Source: Cryptomeria japonica (taxonomy: Eukaryota; Streptophyta; Pinopsida; Cupressales; Cupressaceae). Taken from it: a stretch of 64,000 nt of DNA. The DNA lies in NCBI RefSeq assembly GCF_030272615.1, contig NC_081414.1, forward strand, positions 810,563,069-810,627,068. The letters are read 5' to 3'. Position numbers and translations under genes: made by a program. Every line of letters begins with the position of its first letter. Within the stretch, counting starts at the first letter, position 1. Positions 33,410 to 45,197 of the stretch are shown piece by piece. A model generated the notes under the pieces. That model worked only from the letters and a program-made list of their open reading frames with translations. It searched no databases and was not told the origin of the DNA.

Positions 33410-35075
33410 GCTGGTCCCTTTCAATCTCATAGATATATGCTCTTTTATCTTGTTTGCTTAATGCATTTCGAATATGTTTATAGGAGATGGATAGTAGTCT
33501 AATTTCATCCTCAGTTGAAAATGTTAGATTTTCAACTATGGTTTATGTCTCCAAACCCTGCTAAAACTCTTTCAAGCCATTTTTTGTAAAATTTTAAATG
33601 CATTATTAATACAAATCTTTGTCTTTGCCTTTGTTGATAAAAAACAAATAGTTTAACAAGCAATATAAATTGAGTTGACAATTAAAAAGTGATTTTTTTA
33701 TAATATAACTTTAAATCTTTTTAATACAATTTTTTTCTCACAAAAATTAAGATTATGCATGTGCAGAGTTTCTTCTACAATAGTAACAATTAAGAGTGTG
33801 ACAAAAGCAATGAAATCATACAATATTATTTAAAGTAAAATTTTATGAAAAAGTTTTAATGTCAAATCATGTCATTTCATGTGATGGGTCATAGATTTTT
33901 AAAAAGTAGGCTTTCTAAGATGTAAAAGAATATAATAAGTAATATAAAATTGAACTAACAATTACAAAATTATTTCATTTAAAATAAGCTTTAAAATATC
34001 ATGATAAATTTTTTTGTGTAAGAAATAATAAAAATTATTAATTAAAAATTATCAAGATCTTATAATTTAACTAATAGAAACTCATATAGATCATTTTTCA
34101 AATTTATTCAATATATTTATATCTTCGTATACAAATAAATAAATATCAACATTGTCTTGATTTATATAAAAGTTTTCTAAAGGATAACCATTTCGTGACT
34201 GGTATGTATCATTTTAGCTTAGAAGCATGGTTGCTTTAGCAGTTGGCTACTTAAAATATAGTCCCCTTTTAGGGAACTTCAACACATCATTTCCTTGCTA
34301 CTAGTTATTCAAGTTTTCCAAGGTAAATTTTTTAATTTAACTAAGGAAGTTCGTGTACTTAAGTTTTTCACTAAGAATTAGTTTATTTCTGATGTACTTC
34401 ATTATTACAATATATAAAGTTTTTATCATCCATGAAGTGAATGGACAATATACTATATAGATGATAAGAAAGAAATCTTTATGCCATTTTAGGCTAATCA
34501 TAGATTAGTGAATGTGATGGGACTCAATCTGAAATTATTTTAACATGGCTTCTTTCTAGAAGCTTGGTTTTTCATCTATGTTTGATGTTTCTCTTGTACA
34601 CATAAGATAGCTAAATTTCACACCATAAAATCATGGCTTAGTCCACATTTAGAAAACTAAATAGTAAGATCAAGAGACTTTTATTTTAATGACCAAATTG
34701 CACAACATATTCATATTGTCATACACATATCTCTATATAAAGAAGACAATTGTAGAGATTACTAACAATAACTTAATAGAAAAGTATGTATAAGATATCT
34801 TACTTTTATCATTTATTCCTTGTATTTTAGTAAATCTCAATAAAACATCCTCACAAATTTACAAATTTTCAACATCAAAGATGACAATGAACATGATAAC
34901 AACACTAAAACTATAAGATAATTTTTTATCTAGACATCCTATAGAAAATCCATTTACATAATACATTTTCCATAAGAGACTAACCTTCATGGCTGCCCAT
35001 GGACTGTAGAAGATCATATTCATATATAATGTTCAACAAAATGCATATGTCTCTACTTAGTGATAGAGTCTAAGG
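33410..35075. other. AT-rich spacer with dispersed repeat
   Basis: About 33650-34190 is the uninterrupted partner of the repeat at 17391-18900. The rest is AT-rich without supported genes. Confidence 0.45.
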
Positions 35076-35078
35076 AGA

Positions 35079-35480
35079 TTAACTAACCAAACAAGTTGGC
35101 GAACCTAGAAATAATCTCGTCATCCCAAAACTCCAAACGAAGGCCCACAAGACAGACCCAGGATGGAATAGGCCCAGCCAGAATGGAAAACTTGGGTGCC
35201 ATTTATAGAGGAGAACCTTCTCCTTGCCAAAAGACCAAGGGTGAGAAGACAGGATGAAAGTGCAATCCTCCTTGAGAGAAAATGAGAAACAAAACATATC
35301 TTTGGTTAGTGCTAAGGCCAACACAATATGCTTAATCAGCCATCTCACAGCTGCCTACTTTTGGACTCGGGCAATCTCCAGACTTCTACCCACAAACTTA
35401 CCCACCAAGGCGTTCTCCATCTTAGCCAAAGTTTTGTTTATGGAGGAGTCTTTTATATCATGCACATTCCATTCTTGTAA
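35079..35480 (-). pseudogene. DUF4283-type fragment (LINE ORF1 / zinc-knuckle protein)
   Basis: The minus strand reads AKMENALVGKFVGRSLEIAR (with a stop a little later), then MFCFSFSLKEDCTFILSSHP and WSFGKEKVLLYKWHPSFPFW. This fits DUF4283, found in plant LINE ORF1 proteins and related zinc-knuckle proteins (F.F...ED...VL...PW.....LL..W.P.F). Only this domain is present; the following region is closed. It is not contiguous with the LINE ORF2 and lies on the opposite strand, so it is an independent fragment. Confidence 0.55.
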
Positions 35481-35489
35481 CACTCGATA

Positions 35490-36073
35490 GAAACCTCATT
35501 CATGGGTGTGAACTAACCATGGTTAAATAGATCCTTATAACTAGTTGATTCCATTGAGGTGGGAGAGGACCCACTTCCATTAGCAATTGGATAATGTTAA
35601 TTGGCATTTATTAGTGGTTATTAAACAGATTTTATGTTTGGTCAGGTCTTTAGAATCTGTTATCTTTTTTCACATTCTTAAAAGTGAATTAGTGAATTAA
35701 TTAGTAAGGATAAGAATTTATAATCAATTGTACTCTGTTGACCTATTGACCTTGCCTTGTAACTGTCTTTTATATTTAATATATTTTTATTCCTTACCTG
35801 AAAAAAATATTCCACAGGGATAAGTTAATCCTTAATTTAAATAAATATTCTCTAGCAATACACTTGCTTTTATAAAGAATATAAATATTAACGTTTCCTT
35901 TAGACAAAAGCTCAAGACAAATGCCTCGCCAAAGAAAAGAATCAAACAGCTATCATGATAAATAAACAATTAAATTTTTTATCTATATTGGCCGGCGAAG
36001 ATATTATATAGTAGTCTGAGTGGCAGAATAGGATTGAATTTCCTTAGCTTGACTCTCTGCAATATCATTCATC
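35490..36073 (+). promoter_or_regulatory. Presumed upstream region of the F-box gene
   Basis: AT-rich DNA with a TATA-like ATTATATAGTA at about 36003-36013, about 60 bases before the ATG at 36074. A promoter role is inferred from position only. Nothing else was recognised. Confidence 0.35.
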
Positions 36074-37108
36074 ATGTCTGTGTCTCCGAAGTGTAATTAT
36101 TGTCCTTGTTTACGCCTTCAGTTATTATTAGATAAATTATCTACGTTGAAACAGGAATCAGAGATGGAGCTGAAACGAAGAGTTGCTATGAACGAAGAGT
36201 CGATAGAGATAGACATTGAGATATGGAGTAAGCTACCAGAAAAGCCATTAATGGTGGTTTTATCTTGTCTGCCCACTTTCATCAATAGGGATCTCCGGCT
36301 CGTCTGTAAACGATGGCAATATCTTCTTTCACCAGCACCAATGTTTCGACAGATTTCCTCAACCCTTGTGCCTTCGTCGTCTCCTGCTTTTTTCATTGGT
36401 AATAAAAGAGAGAAGTATTTCCCCCACACTTTGTCACATTCTCTATTTCTACTTCACTCCGAGCCACTGGGTGTATATCCATTGTCCTTAGATTTCATGG
36501 GTTCTGAGATCGGCGGTGTTCTTACTGCTTGCAAAAACATCCTCTGTTGTTTATCTCGCTATGTGAAGAGAGAACCATGTTCATACTATATTTGCAACCC
36601 TCTTACAACGACATGGATAAAGCTTCCTCCTCTCCCTTATCCCATCCCAAGAATTTCGGAATTCAAATTCCATGGATTGGCATTCAGTTCTGCCACAAGG
36701 AGCTGCATCTTGGTCATAGGATGCAATTTCCCCATCAATGGAGAAAAGAACAACATGGTGATGGAGATCTATGATTCAGACACTAATGAATGGACCCTAA
36801 TCAACATGAATCTACGCATTTCAATTTTCCCATGGCAAGAGGGCCTGTATTCTACAGGGAGGTTTTATTGGGCTAATGTTACAGTTGGTGAGGACACCGA
36901 TATTCTTGCATTTGATATTGCAGTATATAACATTGTGGAGAAGAATTGGGAGATTATAAAGCTACCAAGAAGATCTGATTGCCTTTTTTATTGGAATTTA
37001 ACTGGCTATGATGGGAATGTAATTGTGGTAGATAACAGCGATCTCTCTTTATGGAAGTTGAATGAAGAGCACGAAAGTGGAGAAAGATATAATTGGTTAG
37101 AATTGTAG
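36074..37108 (+). CDS. F-box protein, C-terminally truncated
   Basis: 344-residue ORF without introns. An F-box lies at about residues 52-95 (IWSKLPEKPLMVVLSCLP, then DLRLVCKRWQYLL), followed by a beta-rich region with kelch/FBA-like spacing (YICNPLTTTWIKLPPLPYPI, MEIYDSDTNEWTLI). F-box proteins bind SKP1 in SCF ubiquitin ligases and select substrates through the C-terminal part. The start could also be the Met at 36164 or 36188, all ahead of the F-box. The frame continues past the TAG at 37106 for 33 more codons to a TGA (37208), then about 50 more to a TGA near 37352, with protein-like text (LFPKSLHEENAKRLESCF, VLVHLHGYKIVVFNAEG) of the type found in longer F-box relatives. The gene has therefore probably lost about 80-95 C-terminal residues by nonsense mutation. 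Confidence 0.75.
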   Translation: MSVSPKCNYCPCLRLQLLLDKLSTLKQESEMELKRRVAMNEESIEIDIEIWSKLPEKPLMVVLSCLPTFINRDLRLVCKRWQYLLSPAPMFRQISSTLVPSSSPAFFIGNKREKYFPHTLSHSLFLLHSEPLGVYPLSLDFMGSEIGGVLTACKNILCCLSRYVKREPCSYYICNPLTTTWIKLPPLPYPIPRISEFKFHGLAFSSATRSCILVIGCNFPINGEKNNMVMEIYDSDTNEWTLINMNLRISIFPWQEGLYSTGRFYWANVTVGEDTDILAFDIAVYNIVEKNWEIIKLPRRSDCLFYWNLTGYDGNVIVVDNSDLSLWKLNEEHESGERYNWLEL

Positions 37109-37352
37109 TTATTTCCCAAGAGTTTGCATGAGGAAAATGCTAAGCGCCTTGAAAGTTGTTTTTGCCCTAATTTGTTTGACTCACAGGTGGTGGTGAACAG
37201 TTGTGGGTGAGTTTTGGTACATCTGCATGGCTACAAGATTGTTGTATTTAACGCAGAGGGGAGAATGGTACGGTGTATTCAAGGTAATCTCGTTAAAGTC
37301 ATTACCGAATTTGTTATGCCGATGCCGCTCTATGCCTACGAAATTAACAGTG
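37109..37352 (+). pseudogene. Former C-terminal part of the F-box protein
   Basis: Same frame as the F-box ORF after its TAG, interrupted by TGA at 37208-37210. The HGYKIVVFNAEGRMVR stretch resembles the last repeat of F-box/kelch proteins. A separate frame starting at 37203 is a shadow. Confidence 0.55.
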
Positions 37353-37409
37353 TCTGGTGGCCTTGAGCCGAGGATGGCATCGTCCTTGGCCTTGATCTAC
37401 TTATAGAAA

Positions 37410-37950
37410 TGTTGCTTTTGTTAAAAATTTAACATTTGGGAAAGAACTTGACTTTTATATTTATCTAGATTTCATGTATGTGGACACTAGATTTGAATTT
37501 ATCAATGAGAAATGGCTGTGCTAATTTTTGTAAGATTAATAATGCTTTTGTTCTTAGCATGATTCTATAAACAACAAACATTTCACTAAATATAGGCAAC
37601 TAAAAACTTGAAAAATTAGGACTCATTATATGAAAAATCCGTTTAACCTTCTACTGTTTACCAGTTCTACTCTAGTTTCAGTAATTGTTCATGAGTTCTA
37701 CCTATTATTCCAATGTTATTTGAAAATGGCCTAATGGCAACGTCCCTAATATGCCAGTGTCTTTTCAATATATTTAAGTTTAATTAATATATTGGAAGTT
37801 TTAATAACCACTATATATTTTCAATATATTAATATTTTTTTGATTTTGATAGTATAATATTGTTTGCATAAATATTTTTAATTATATTTAATATTTTCTC
37901 TCCTTTTATGTCATTTTAATAATAATTTTTAAAAAATTATATAGTAAAAT
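37410..37950. other. AT-rich spacer
   Basis: 3' flank of the F-box gene; no distinct feature beyond AT-rich DNA. Confidence 0.5.
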
Positions 37951-37954
37951 TGAG

Positions 37955-38066
37955 AAGGCCAAGAGTCACAACTTGGAATTTCACTTTAGATGTCCCTATT
38001 AGGAAATGAACTTGGGTCTCAACAGTGAGAACCCAGTGTTTTAACCAGTTAAGCTCAACCCCTTGA
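37955..38066 (-). repeat. tRNA-derived SINE, copy 2
   Basis: Same element as 18711-18822, same orientation: the minus strand starts after GTTCAAGG as GGTTGAGCTTAACTGG. The B box is AGTTCATTTCC (9 of 11). It ends at CTTGGCCTT; beyond that the two copies diverge. Confidence 0.75.
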
Positions 38067-40270
38067 ACATAAAATTGAATATTTTTAGTATATTAATATT
38101 GTGAACTATTAAAATTTCATATTAATAATATATATATTTTTTTAATTTTTAGAAAAGATAATGTTAAACTATCATGTTAGTTCATGTATTTTGAATGGTA
38201 AGTTTGTGTGATTTTTGCAGTCCACGGTTTGATCAATATTTGTTATACTAAATTTTAATTATTTAATTATGGCAGTCTATTATGATTATAGCTCTTTGAC
38301 ATGTTATTATCTTAATTTTAAACACTTGTTTTTATTATTAGAATTATACCTTGGGCGTTCAAAGGTATCCTTTCTTAGGTTAAATATAGGTAGTTGATAG
38401 TAGAGCAATGACAAGCATTAACAATATGTCTAATTGTTGTCATCATGTCTTCAGAAACATGAACTTAAGGGTAATAGATCTATAAATTTATTTCTAGTTG
38501 TATTTAAATCATCTTATCTTTTTTTTGTGGGGGGGGAGGGGGGGAAGCAATAAGGGTATGCACTATCACTTTCAATTTAAAGAAGCATGCAAACTTCCAG
38601 GAAATTTAGTAGGATCCCAATTTATTAAATAGTAGTCATAATTGATAAAATTAGTGAATTTATTGTCATACCAAACTAGTATTCTATACCCTCCATGTTT
38701 TCATTTATGTTTCTATGGATTTCCATTATTAGCACCAAGTTAATTAATCTTTTCTAAATTTTATTTTCATATGGGCATTTGTTGTGACATTACATTCTAA
38801 GCTTAAAGGTCGTAGTGTGGAATATGTTCCCTACACTAATCCAAGAACACAAGATATGTCCTATAATTACAAAAAAATAAATATTAAAGAAATATACTAT
38901 AACATAATGAATTATGTGTGAAAAACCTTTTAGAAAAAAATCTCATACTTCAAAGAAAATTAACATATTATTTAGTACTAAGAGATTGTATAGATGTATA
39001 AAAAAACATAGATACAAAGCAATTCAAGGAACATAATAATACATATACAAGTATTTATGAAAACCTCCAACTCAACTCTTCTTTAGGAACCTTAAGATCA
39101 GAGTTTTTCTTACCATAGGATAGAGGGTGAAATACATTGATTCTCTATGTCACCTAATTCTCAACTCTTCTTTAGGAGCCTTAAGATCAATGTTTTGCTT
39201 ACCATAGGATAGAGGGTGAAATACATAAATTCTCTATGTCACCTAATTTTGTTTCCATAATTCTTAAAAATATCCTCCTATATATGTAAAGAAATTTCCA
39301 ATATACCATCATTAGAATCTTCACAATAATAGACTAGAAAATCAAAATTAACATCTTTAAAGGGTTTTGTCATGATTAAGTGTAGACAATGATAAATACC
39401 CTCTACTTACATCTCCACCATAGCAATATCCTTTGTATGATAGAGAATTTCTACTAGTTCTAGAAATAAGTGTTTCATTATTAATAATAGTAAATAGCAT
39501 TGAAGGTGTTGAGATAGCATACAAATTAGTTAGATTTCAAAAAGATTTTGTTATATTGTCTCATGATTCTCATTGATGAATGCCCATCCTCTTTCTTTAC
39601 AAATTTGATAAATGGTTTAACTGAAATAAAATTTCAAGACTAGCAATTTACACTTCAAATAATTACAAAAATTATTAAAAATATCATACAACTCATGAGA
39701 TGCTTCCAACTTTGTCTATAATAACCCTTTTCCTCTATCTAAATATGTAATAATATTTATTTCTATAAAATATTTAAAATTAAAAAGGAATGGCACCATC
39801 TTCCATAAGGAGCAGCCTTTGGAATTTGGTAAAAAGAAGCATGGAAGTGAGAACCTTGATCACCATGGTCATACCTAATAGAATAAAATGGTTATAACCA
39901 TGTTGCAAAAATATTTTTTCAAATGTATCAAATTATGATATGATTATAAGAATTCAATTTTTATAATTTTTGAACCATACTCATTAACCCAATAGTAACA
40001 AATCTAATCCCATATTCTGGACAACCATTGCAATTGAATTTCCTAAAGCCATTGAAAAATAAAAATACACATAAATAAACATGGAATTAATCTTGCCCCA
40101 AGAAAACTACAAAGATAGAAACATAACATAGATTTGATTGGTTTTGTGTCAAGAGAACCCCAAGATCCCAAAAGTTCTCCTTGAATTAATCAGACCCAAG
40201 GAGTTTGCAGAAGATATTAAAATTGTGCATATTTGGGGTGATATAATTTTATATCCTTGTTCTACTATTT
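38067..40270. other. AT-rich spacer with small repeats
   Basis: Contains a G-rich run at about 38530-38546 (8 G, A, 7 G), an 89-bp tandem duplication (39071-39248) and, at about 39918-40140, a copy of the dispersed repeat seen at 14487. No gene is supported. Confidence 0.5.
39071..39248. repeat. 89-bp tandem duplication
   Basis: 39071-39159 and 39160-39248 both begin CTCAACTCTTCTTTAGGA and share GATAGAGGGTGAAATACAT, with a handful of mismatches. No coding content. Confidence 0.85.
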
Positions 40271-40278
40271 TTAGGGTA

Positions 40279-42751
40279 TATGGCTTCAGGGGAACCCCAT
40301 ACCTACTCCCTTGTTAGGTCCCCTTGAAAATAGGTATTGCTGAAATCATAAGGCAGATTGGGGATTTGCAAGAAGCACAATTGACAAATAAGAGCAGAGG
40401 AACAATTTTTCCAACCATTACCATGGCACACGAATTTGTTATTACTAAAGGGGGTTGGCTGCATTTTGATAAATTCTTCAAGCCATACAGATTGCCAACA
40501 ACAATTACAAGGTTGTTGATCCAGAGGATTTTCTCAATGGTACGTTTAGAAAAAAGGTCAGGTGTGGTGCAAAGGTTCATCAATTCCACTTCCCTGAGGA
40601 TTTGATAAGGAATGAGTTTAATCTGGCAGAGCAAGAGGTGAGAAAAGAAAAATGGTTGGTATTTAAGAAAACTATTGACTTTGTCCAACATTTTGATAAA
40701 AATAATAATCCATTAAAGAGTTTTACCCCATTTGGGGAGAAGATAAATTTTTTGATAGAGTATTTTGAGGATGCCACGCAAACTTTGAATGAGAAAAAGG
40801 ATGCAGTAATAAATGCAGATCCTGAAAAGGCTAAGCTCATATTGACCAAACCCATTTTCACTAAGATTATTCTCCTTGGAGAGTATGTAATGTACAAGAA
40901 ATTGGGCTATAATGTGTTGATTCCTAGGAGAGATGAACCTTCCACATCAAAGGGAAAAAGGCCAATGGAGGATGCTCCTGAGTCCCAAACCTCCCCAAAG
41001 AGGCATAGATTGGAGAAAGAGGCAGAGCAACTGAGTGAAGCCATGTATTCACCTTCTCAATCCCCATTACATATAGGTGATGAGTAGGCCGTTGCTGAGA
41101 AACTAATGCAATTAGGAAGCCTAGGGGAAATTTCTTTTACTTATGGAGAGTTGTAGGAAGGAATGCCAGAGGATCTAGTAGGTGCTAAGATGGATCTGAC
41201 TACTGAGGAATTTGCTGGCAAAGAATTGGATCTTATTATAAAATATGTCAGTGATGAATTTTTAGCTTATGACAATTTTGTGAGGTCAGGAGCCTTTTTA
41301 CAATTGTTTGGAGAAAGCACATGGATTAGTTCAAGGAAATGTGTAAAAAAAGAAAAATTTAACAATCAAATAAAGATCCATCTGCTCTTGAGGTAGAAAT
41401 AAAGCAATAAATGTTGAAAGAATTTGAGTTAATTACCTTTGAGGTAGGGAGAAAATTGATTGAAAGTGATTGAGTGCTAATTCTCCCAGAATGGGATAAG
41501 CAGATGCTGCAATTTTTGATGCAGTAACAAAAGAAACAAAACCCTTGGAGGGGATAGTTTATAGTAATGACCACGCAACTCTGGTAATGTGGTCATTAAA
41601 AAGAAAAGAGAGTAGAAGAAGGGGAGATTCCTCAGGATCTAATTACTCAGGGGGTATTATAGTAAAGAGAGTCAAAGATACATGAGTAATCAAAGCTGCT
41701 AGCATGACTTTAGAGTCTGCTAAATTTGGAATGGCAGTGGGCAAGAAGGTGCCAAAAGAGAAAGTTGATCTCCAAGTAAAGTTAGAAGTAGTCCTCAAGG
41801 CCTATAATGATGCAAACCTTGAAATCGCTTCCAAGGACAACACCATTGCAGAGTTAAAGGGTAAATTGGAAGGACAACAACATAAGGGTGAGTCCTCTCA
41901 ATTAATGATTGCCTCTTCTCCTACTAGGCCCCCTCCTTCCAGTTCTATTTATTCAATTTCCTCCTTCCCCTATGACTCATGGCTTCCTATCAATAGAAAG
42001 TGTTCAAGATGAAATTGAAAAATTGAAGCAGGATCAGTCAATATTTGCATGTAAATATGAAGAAAAGGTCAGAGACACCATTTTGAAATTTGTTGATACT
42101 ATTGGGGCAGCAATTGTTTATATAAACATGAAAAGAATAATGACTCTTTTGGATTCTTTGAAGGAGGAAAAGTCTATTTTGGGGCCAGTTCTAGAAAAAT
42201 GCATTTCTAGAGAGGTGGACATAGAGTCCATATATTCATCATCTCAGGAAGAAGTAGACGTTGATGACACAATCAAATCTACTTATGAATTAGCAAAAGA
42301 CTTGTCCAAGTTTTTAGTAGAAAGAGTAAATATTGAAAGAAGGGAAAATCTATTCTGAAAGGAATATGCAAATGAAAAGTTTGAATTGTTTCCTGTGGGC
42401 TTCTTAAGTGCAAATAAAATTAAAGACAAGGAATTGTGGATTGAGGAGCTAGGTCATAATTTGTCTCAAACAATAAATAATATTATAAACATGGATGATA
42501 CTTCTTTGTTTATTCAAACTATTGAAGAAATTGAAAAGGTAAAATCATATTTTGGCTTTTTGGAGAAGAAGGTTAAACAACTAAGGGTGACATGGAAAAG
42601 TTTGAATAAACAAAAGCAAAAAATTATAAGCTTTCCTTGGCCTGATGATGAGACATTGAAATTATGGGAGAGTAAGTTTGTTTTGAAAAAGACAAGAGAA
42701 CAAGAAGATCCCATTGATGCTCCAGCATGTGGTAGTTCTCAGGCATCCTGA
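40279..42751 (+). pseudogene. Multi-part ORF of unknown function, charged and coiled-coil rich
   Basis: Plus-strand open segments 40279-40322, 40324-40605, 40602-41087, 41163-41396, 41704-42012, 41909-42358 and 42386-42751 look like one decayed gene. It begins MASGEPHTYSLVRSP, with a frame change near 40322. The segment ending near 41087 has a nuclear-type basic tract (SPKRHRLEKE) after KGKRPMEDAPES. Later parts are lysine/glutamate-rich and probably coiled coil (VQDEIEKLKQDQSIF, IEEIEKVKSYFGFLEKKVKQ). I recognise no family. In build it resembles the unknown second ORF at 517-2663 and plant retroelement accessory ORFs. It is convergent with the gag-protease element at 43.69-46.31 kb, so it could be an antisense ORF of that element or an unrelated insertion. 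Confidence 0.5.
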
Positions 42752-43685
42752 AGGAGTTGTTTTTTTGCAACAGATTTATTGGGTAATTAGAACCTTGAAG
42801 GATTGAAAATACCTCGCACCTAATCTATGAATATAGAGAGGTTAGTTGGCCATTTTCCAGTTGGACAACTAATCAGTTGTGGAAGAGTACATTCCAAAAT
42901 CAGTTATGCTCCTACCCCAATCGCAGTTTTGTAATTGGTGTAACTTTTGGAGGGAATTATGGTTAAGTTAGGAATATTCTTCTAGGGAAGTCCGAAGCTT
43001 GTTTCATCCAATTTTTTTATAAAAGGATGCTAGGACTACCTAGATAGAGATCACAAATATTTTGTAGCGAAGCTCTGGCAAAATAAATGCAGACTTTGTT
43101 TTTGACATTTTGGGTCATTCTTATATCTCTGTAATCTTTGATGAGGAAATAATATATTATAAAAAATATTTCAATCACAGATTTATGTTGTCTTTATGTT
43201 TACATGTTGATTTTCATTTCTAATTTGATAATCAAGGATTGTTTAGTTAAATGATTTGCAAGGTAATTAATGGGAATGTTTTAAGTCTTTTTCTCAAGGA
43301 GGAAAATTAAATATACTTAATTCATCTTCATTGATATCAATATATTCACATGAATTTGATGACTAGGTATAGTACAGATTGGAAGTCTGTGTATGTCAGG
43401 CATATACAGATTTAATAGATCAAAAATAGTGGTATATGTATGAATTCTATTGTCAGATTTCAGTCTGCTTTTTGATGACTCTAATGCCTAGATAAGGCAA
43501 TGGTTTATATTGCTAGTATTTGTGACATCATTGCGGTCCCAAAAAATTAAAACAAATGTTTCATTCATGTTTGGTTGCACTAAATGGAAGGAGTTTGCAA
43601 AAATTTTGCACTGGTTTTCTGTAAACCATCTACGGAGTCTTGAGAAAGTAGTCACAAGTAGGTACACTCAACTAAGCTTTGTCAA
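42752..43685. other. Intergenic region between convergent ORFs
   Basis: Starts as a 3'-UTR-like extension of the plus-strand ORF. AATAATATATTATAAAAAATA near 43150 could serve polyadenylation. No coding sequence was identified. Confidence 0.4.
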
Positions 43686-44366
43686 GATTGTAGTATAGGA
43701 GGTTTTTCCTCTTGTTTTTCTCTTCTATTGTAAATAGAGGCAAAAGATTGTGAATAGAAAACAAAGTAGTTAGAAATTGAGACCAACAACTGCAACTCTT
43801 GAACTACAACAAGCTCATCTTCCTGGGGAATAATTGTGTTGATATTTACTGTAGGTGGCGTATATGGCTCAATATGGTCTTTGGAAAGGGACACAAATCT
43901 AATGGTTACCTTATTATCATATCTAGTCCTAAAAAGCATGTGTGGCCAATCTGATGATAAATATCCTCCAATCTTGGTAGTGAAATCTCTTGATAAGCAT
44001 AGCAAAATATAAGGGGGAAGATCAATGATAAACACTTCTTGGGGAATGGAGAAATTTGGGAAAGCATGCAATGTTAAACCCAAATCCTTAATTACCCCTA
44101 TGGTCTTTATTGTTGTCCCATACTCATTTCTCTAAAGGTTGGTAAGTTAACCCTAAAATATCAGCAATCTATCTTGGCATGATAGGACTGCTTGCTCCAT
44201 TATCAACCATAAAATTATGGACTAATTTATCCCCAATGATTAAAGATAAATAAAAAGGAGTCTGTACATTTTTTTCTTCCTCTTTATTCTCTTGCTTATT
44301 TTCTTGTAGATTATTAGTCAACATATCCCTATCTTGACCTATTGGGGATTCTTTTGATTCCTTCAA
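43682..44366 (-). pseudogene. Retropepsin-like protease of the gag-protease element
   Basis: FYLSLIIGDKLVHNFMVDNG followed by ASSPIMPR gives the active-site block (Asp present, DNGAS in place of DT/SGAS; 44200-44220). After a frame break, the segment 44083-43682 supplies IPQEVFIIDLPPYILLCLSR and TTKIGGYLSSDWPHMLFRTR, the second half of the fold. Retropepsins are dimeric and cut the polyprotein. Asn at the second motif position is seen in some plant elements, so activity loss cannot be inferred from it alone, but the frame break inactivates this copy. Confidence 0.65.
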
Positions 44367-45180
44367 ATCTTTTAATGCTAACTATAGCATATCTTGGTGA
44401 CCAAGAATAGCTAGAGAGTCCCACATAGACATAGTTATGTTTATTTTCTTCATATTTTGAACAATGTTAAAAGGTAAAGTTGGACTCACCTTTTGATGGG
44501 TTTTCACACCAGTATGGTCAGCTTGCAAATGGGGCTGCTCCTTGTTAGCTGGCTAAGTGTTTATCTATAGGATGTGAGGTATTTGTGATGTAGATGCTTC
44601 TTTCACTTTAATAGATACTTTCTCAAGCTCAAAATCTCTCTTCTTTGATCTTGTGTTATCAGCAACTCGAGTATCATCTGCATTCATTTTGCAGAAATCC
44701 TCTCCCTGCCAATTTAGTAGAGTAGTGTCATGTGTATGTTACTCTCGTTGTTTTGAAGCTCCATCATTAGGTGAGTTAAGCTTTGGACTTGTAGCACTTG
44801 AACTATTTGTAGCACTTTGCACCATTAAAACTTGATTGATGACACCATTTGCACATGTATCTTGGTCATGAGGCCGACCATAAGGAAAACACCATTCATA
44901 ATCAACAGCAAGATTATTTTGAATAGGTACAAGGTCTTTCACTGTACTGATAGGTGTTGGATTATATGTTTGAAAAGGCCTCTAATTTAAATTTTGTCTT
45001 GGACCTGGATAGTTTCCTTGATAGAAAGGCCTATTGCCCTTGTACTGTTGTTGTTGTTCTTGAAAAGATTGATTTGAACCCTGATTTTGTTGCTGATAAG
45101 GGGGTTTGTTATGAGACTGCTTCTTGTCCAGGTTCACCAACTTCTTACCAAAAGTCTAAATTAGGCTTTTAATCTCTTGT
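44367..45180 (-). pseudogene. Linker region between gag and protease
   Basis: Low-complexity, Q/N-rich minus-strand code (for example the region at 45060-44990) with stops; 44942-44739 is open (MKDLVPIQNNLAVDYEWCFP). No convincing zinc knuckle. Confidence 0.4.
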
Positions 45181-45197
45181 AGCTATTGAGATGAGCA

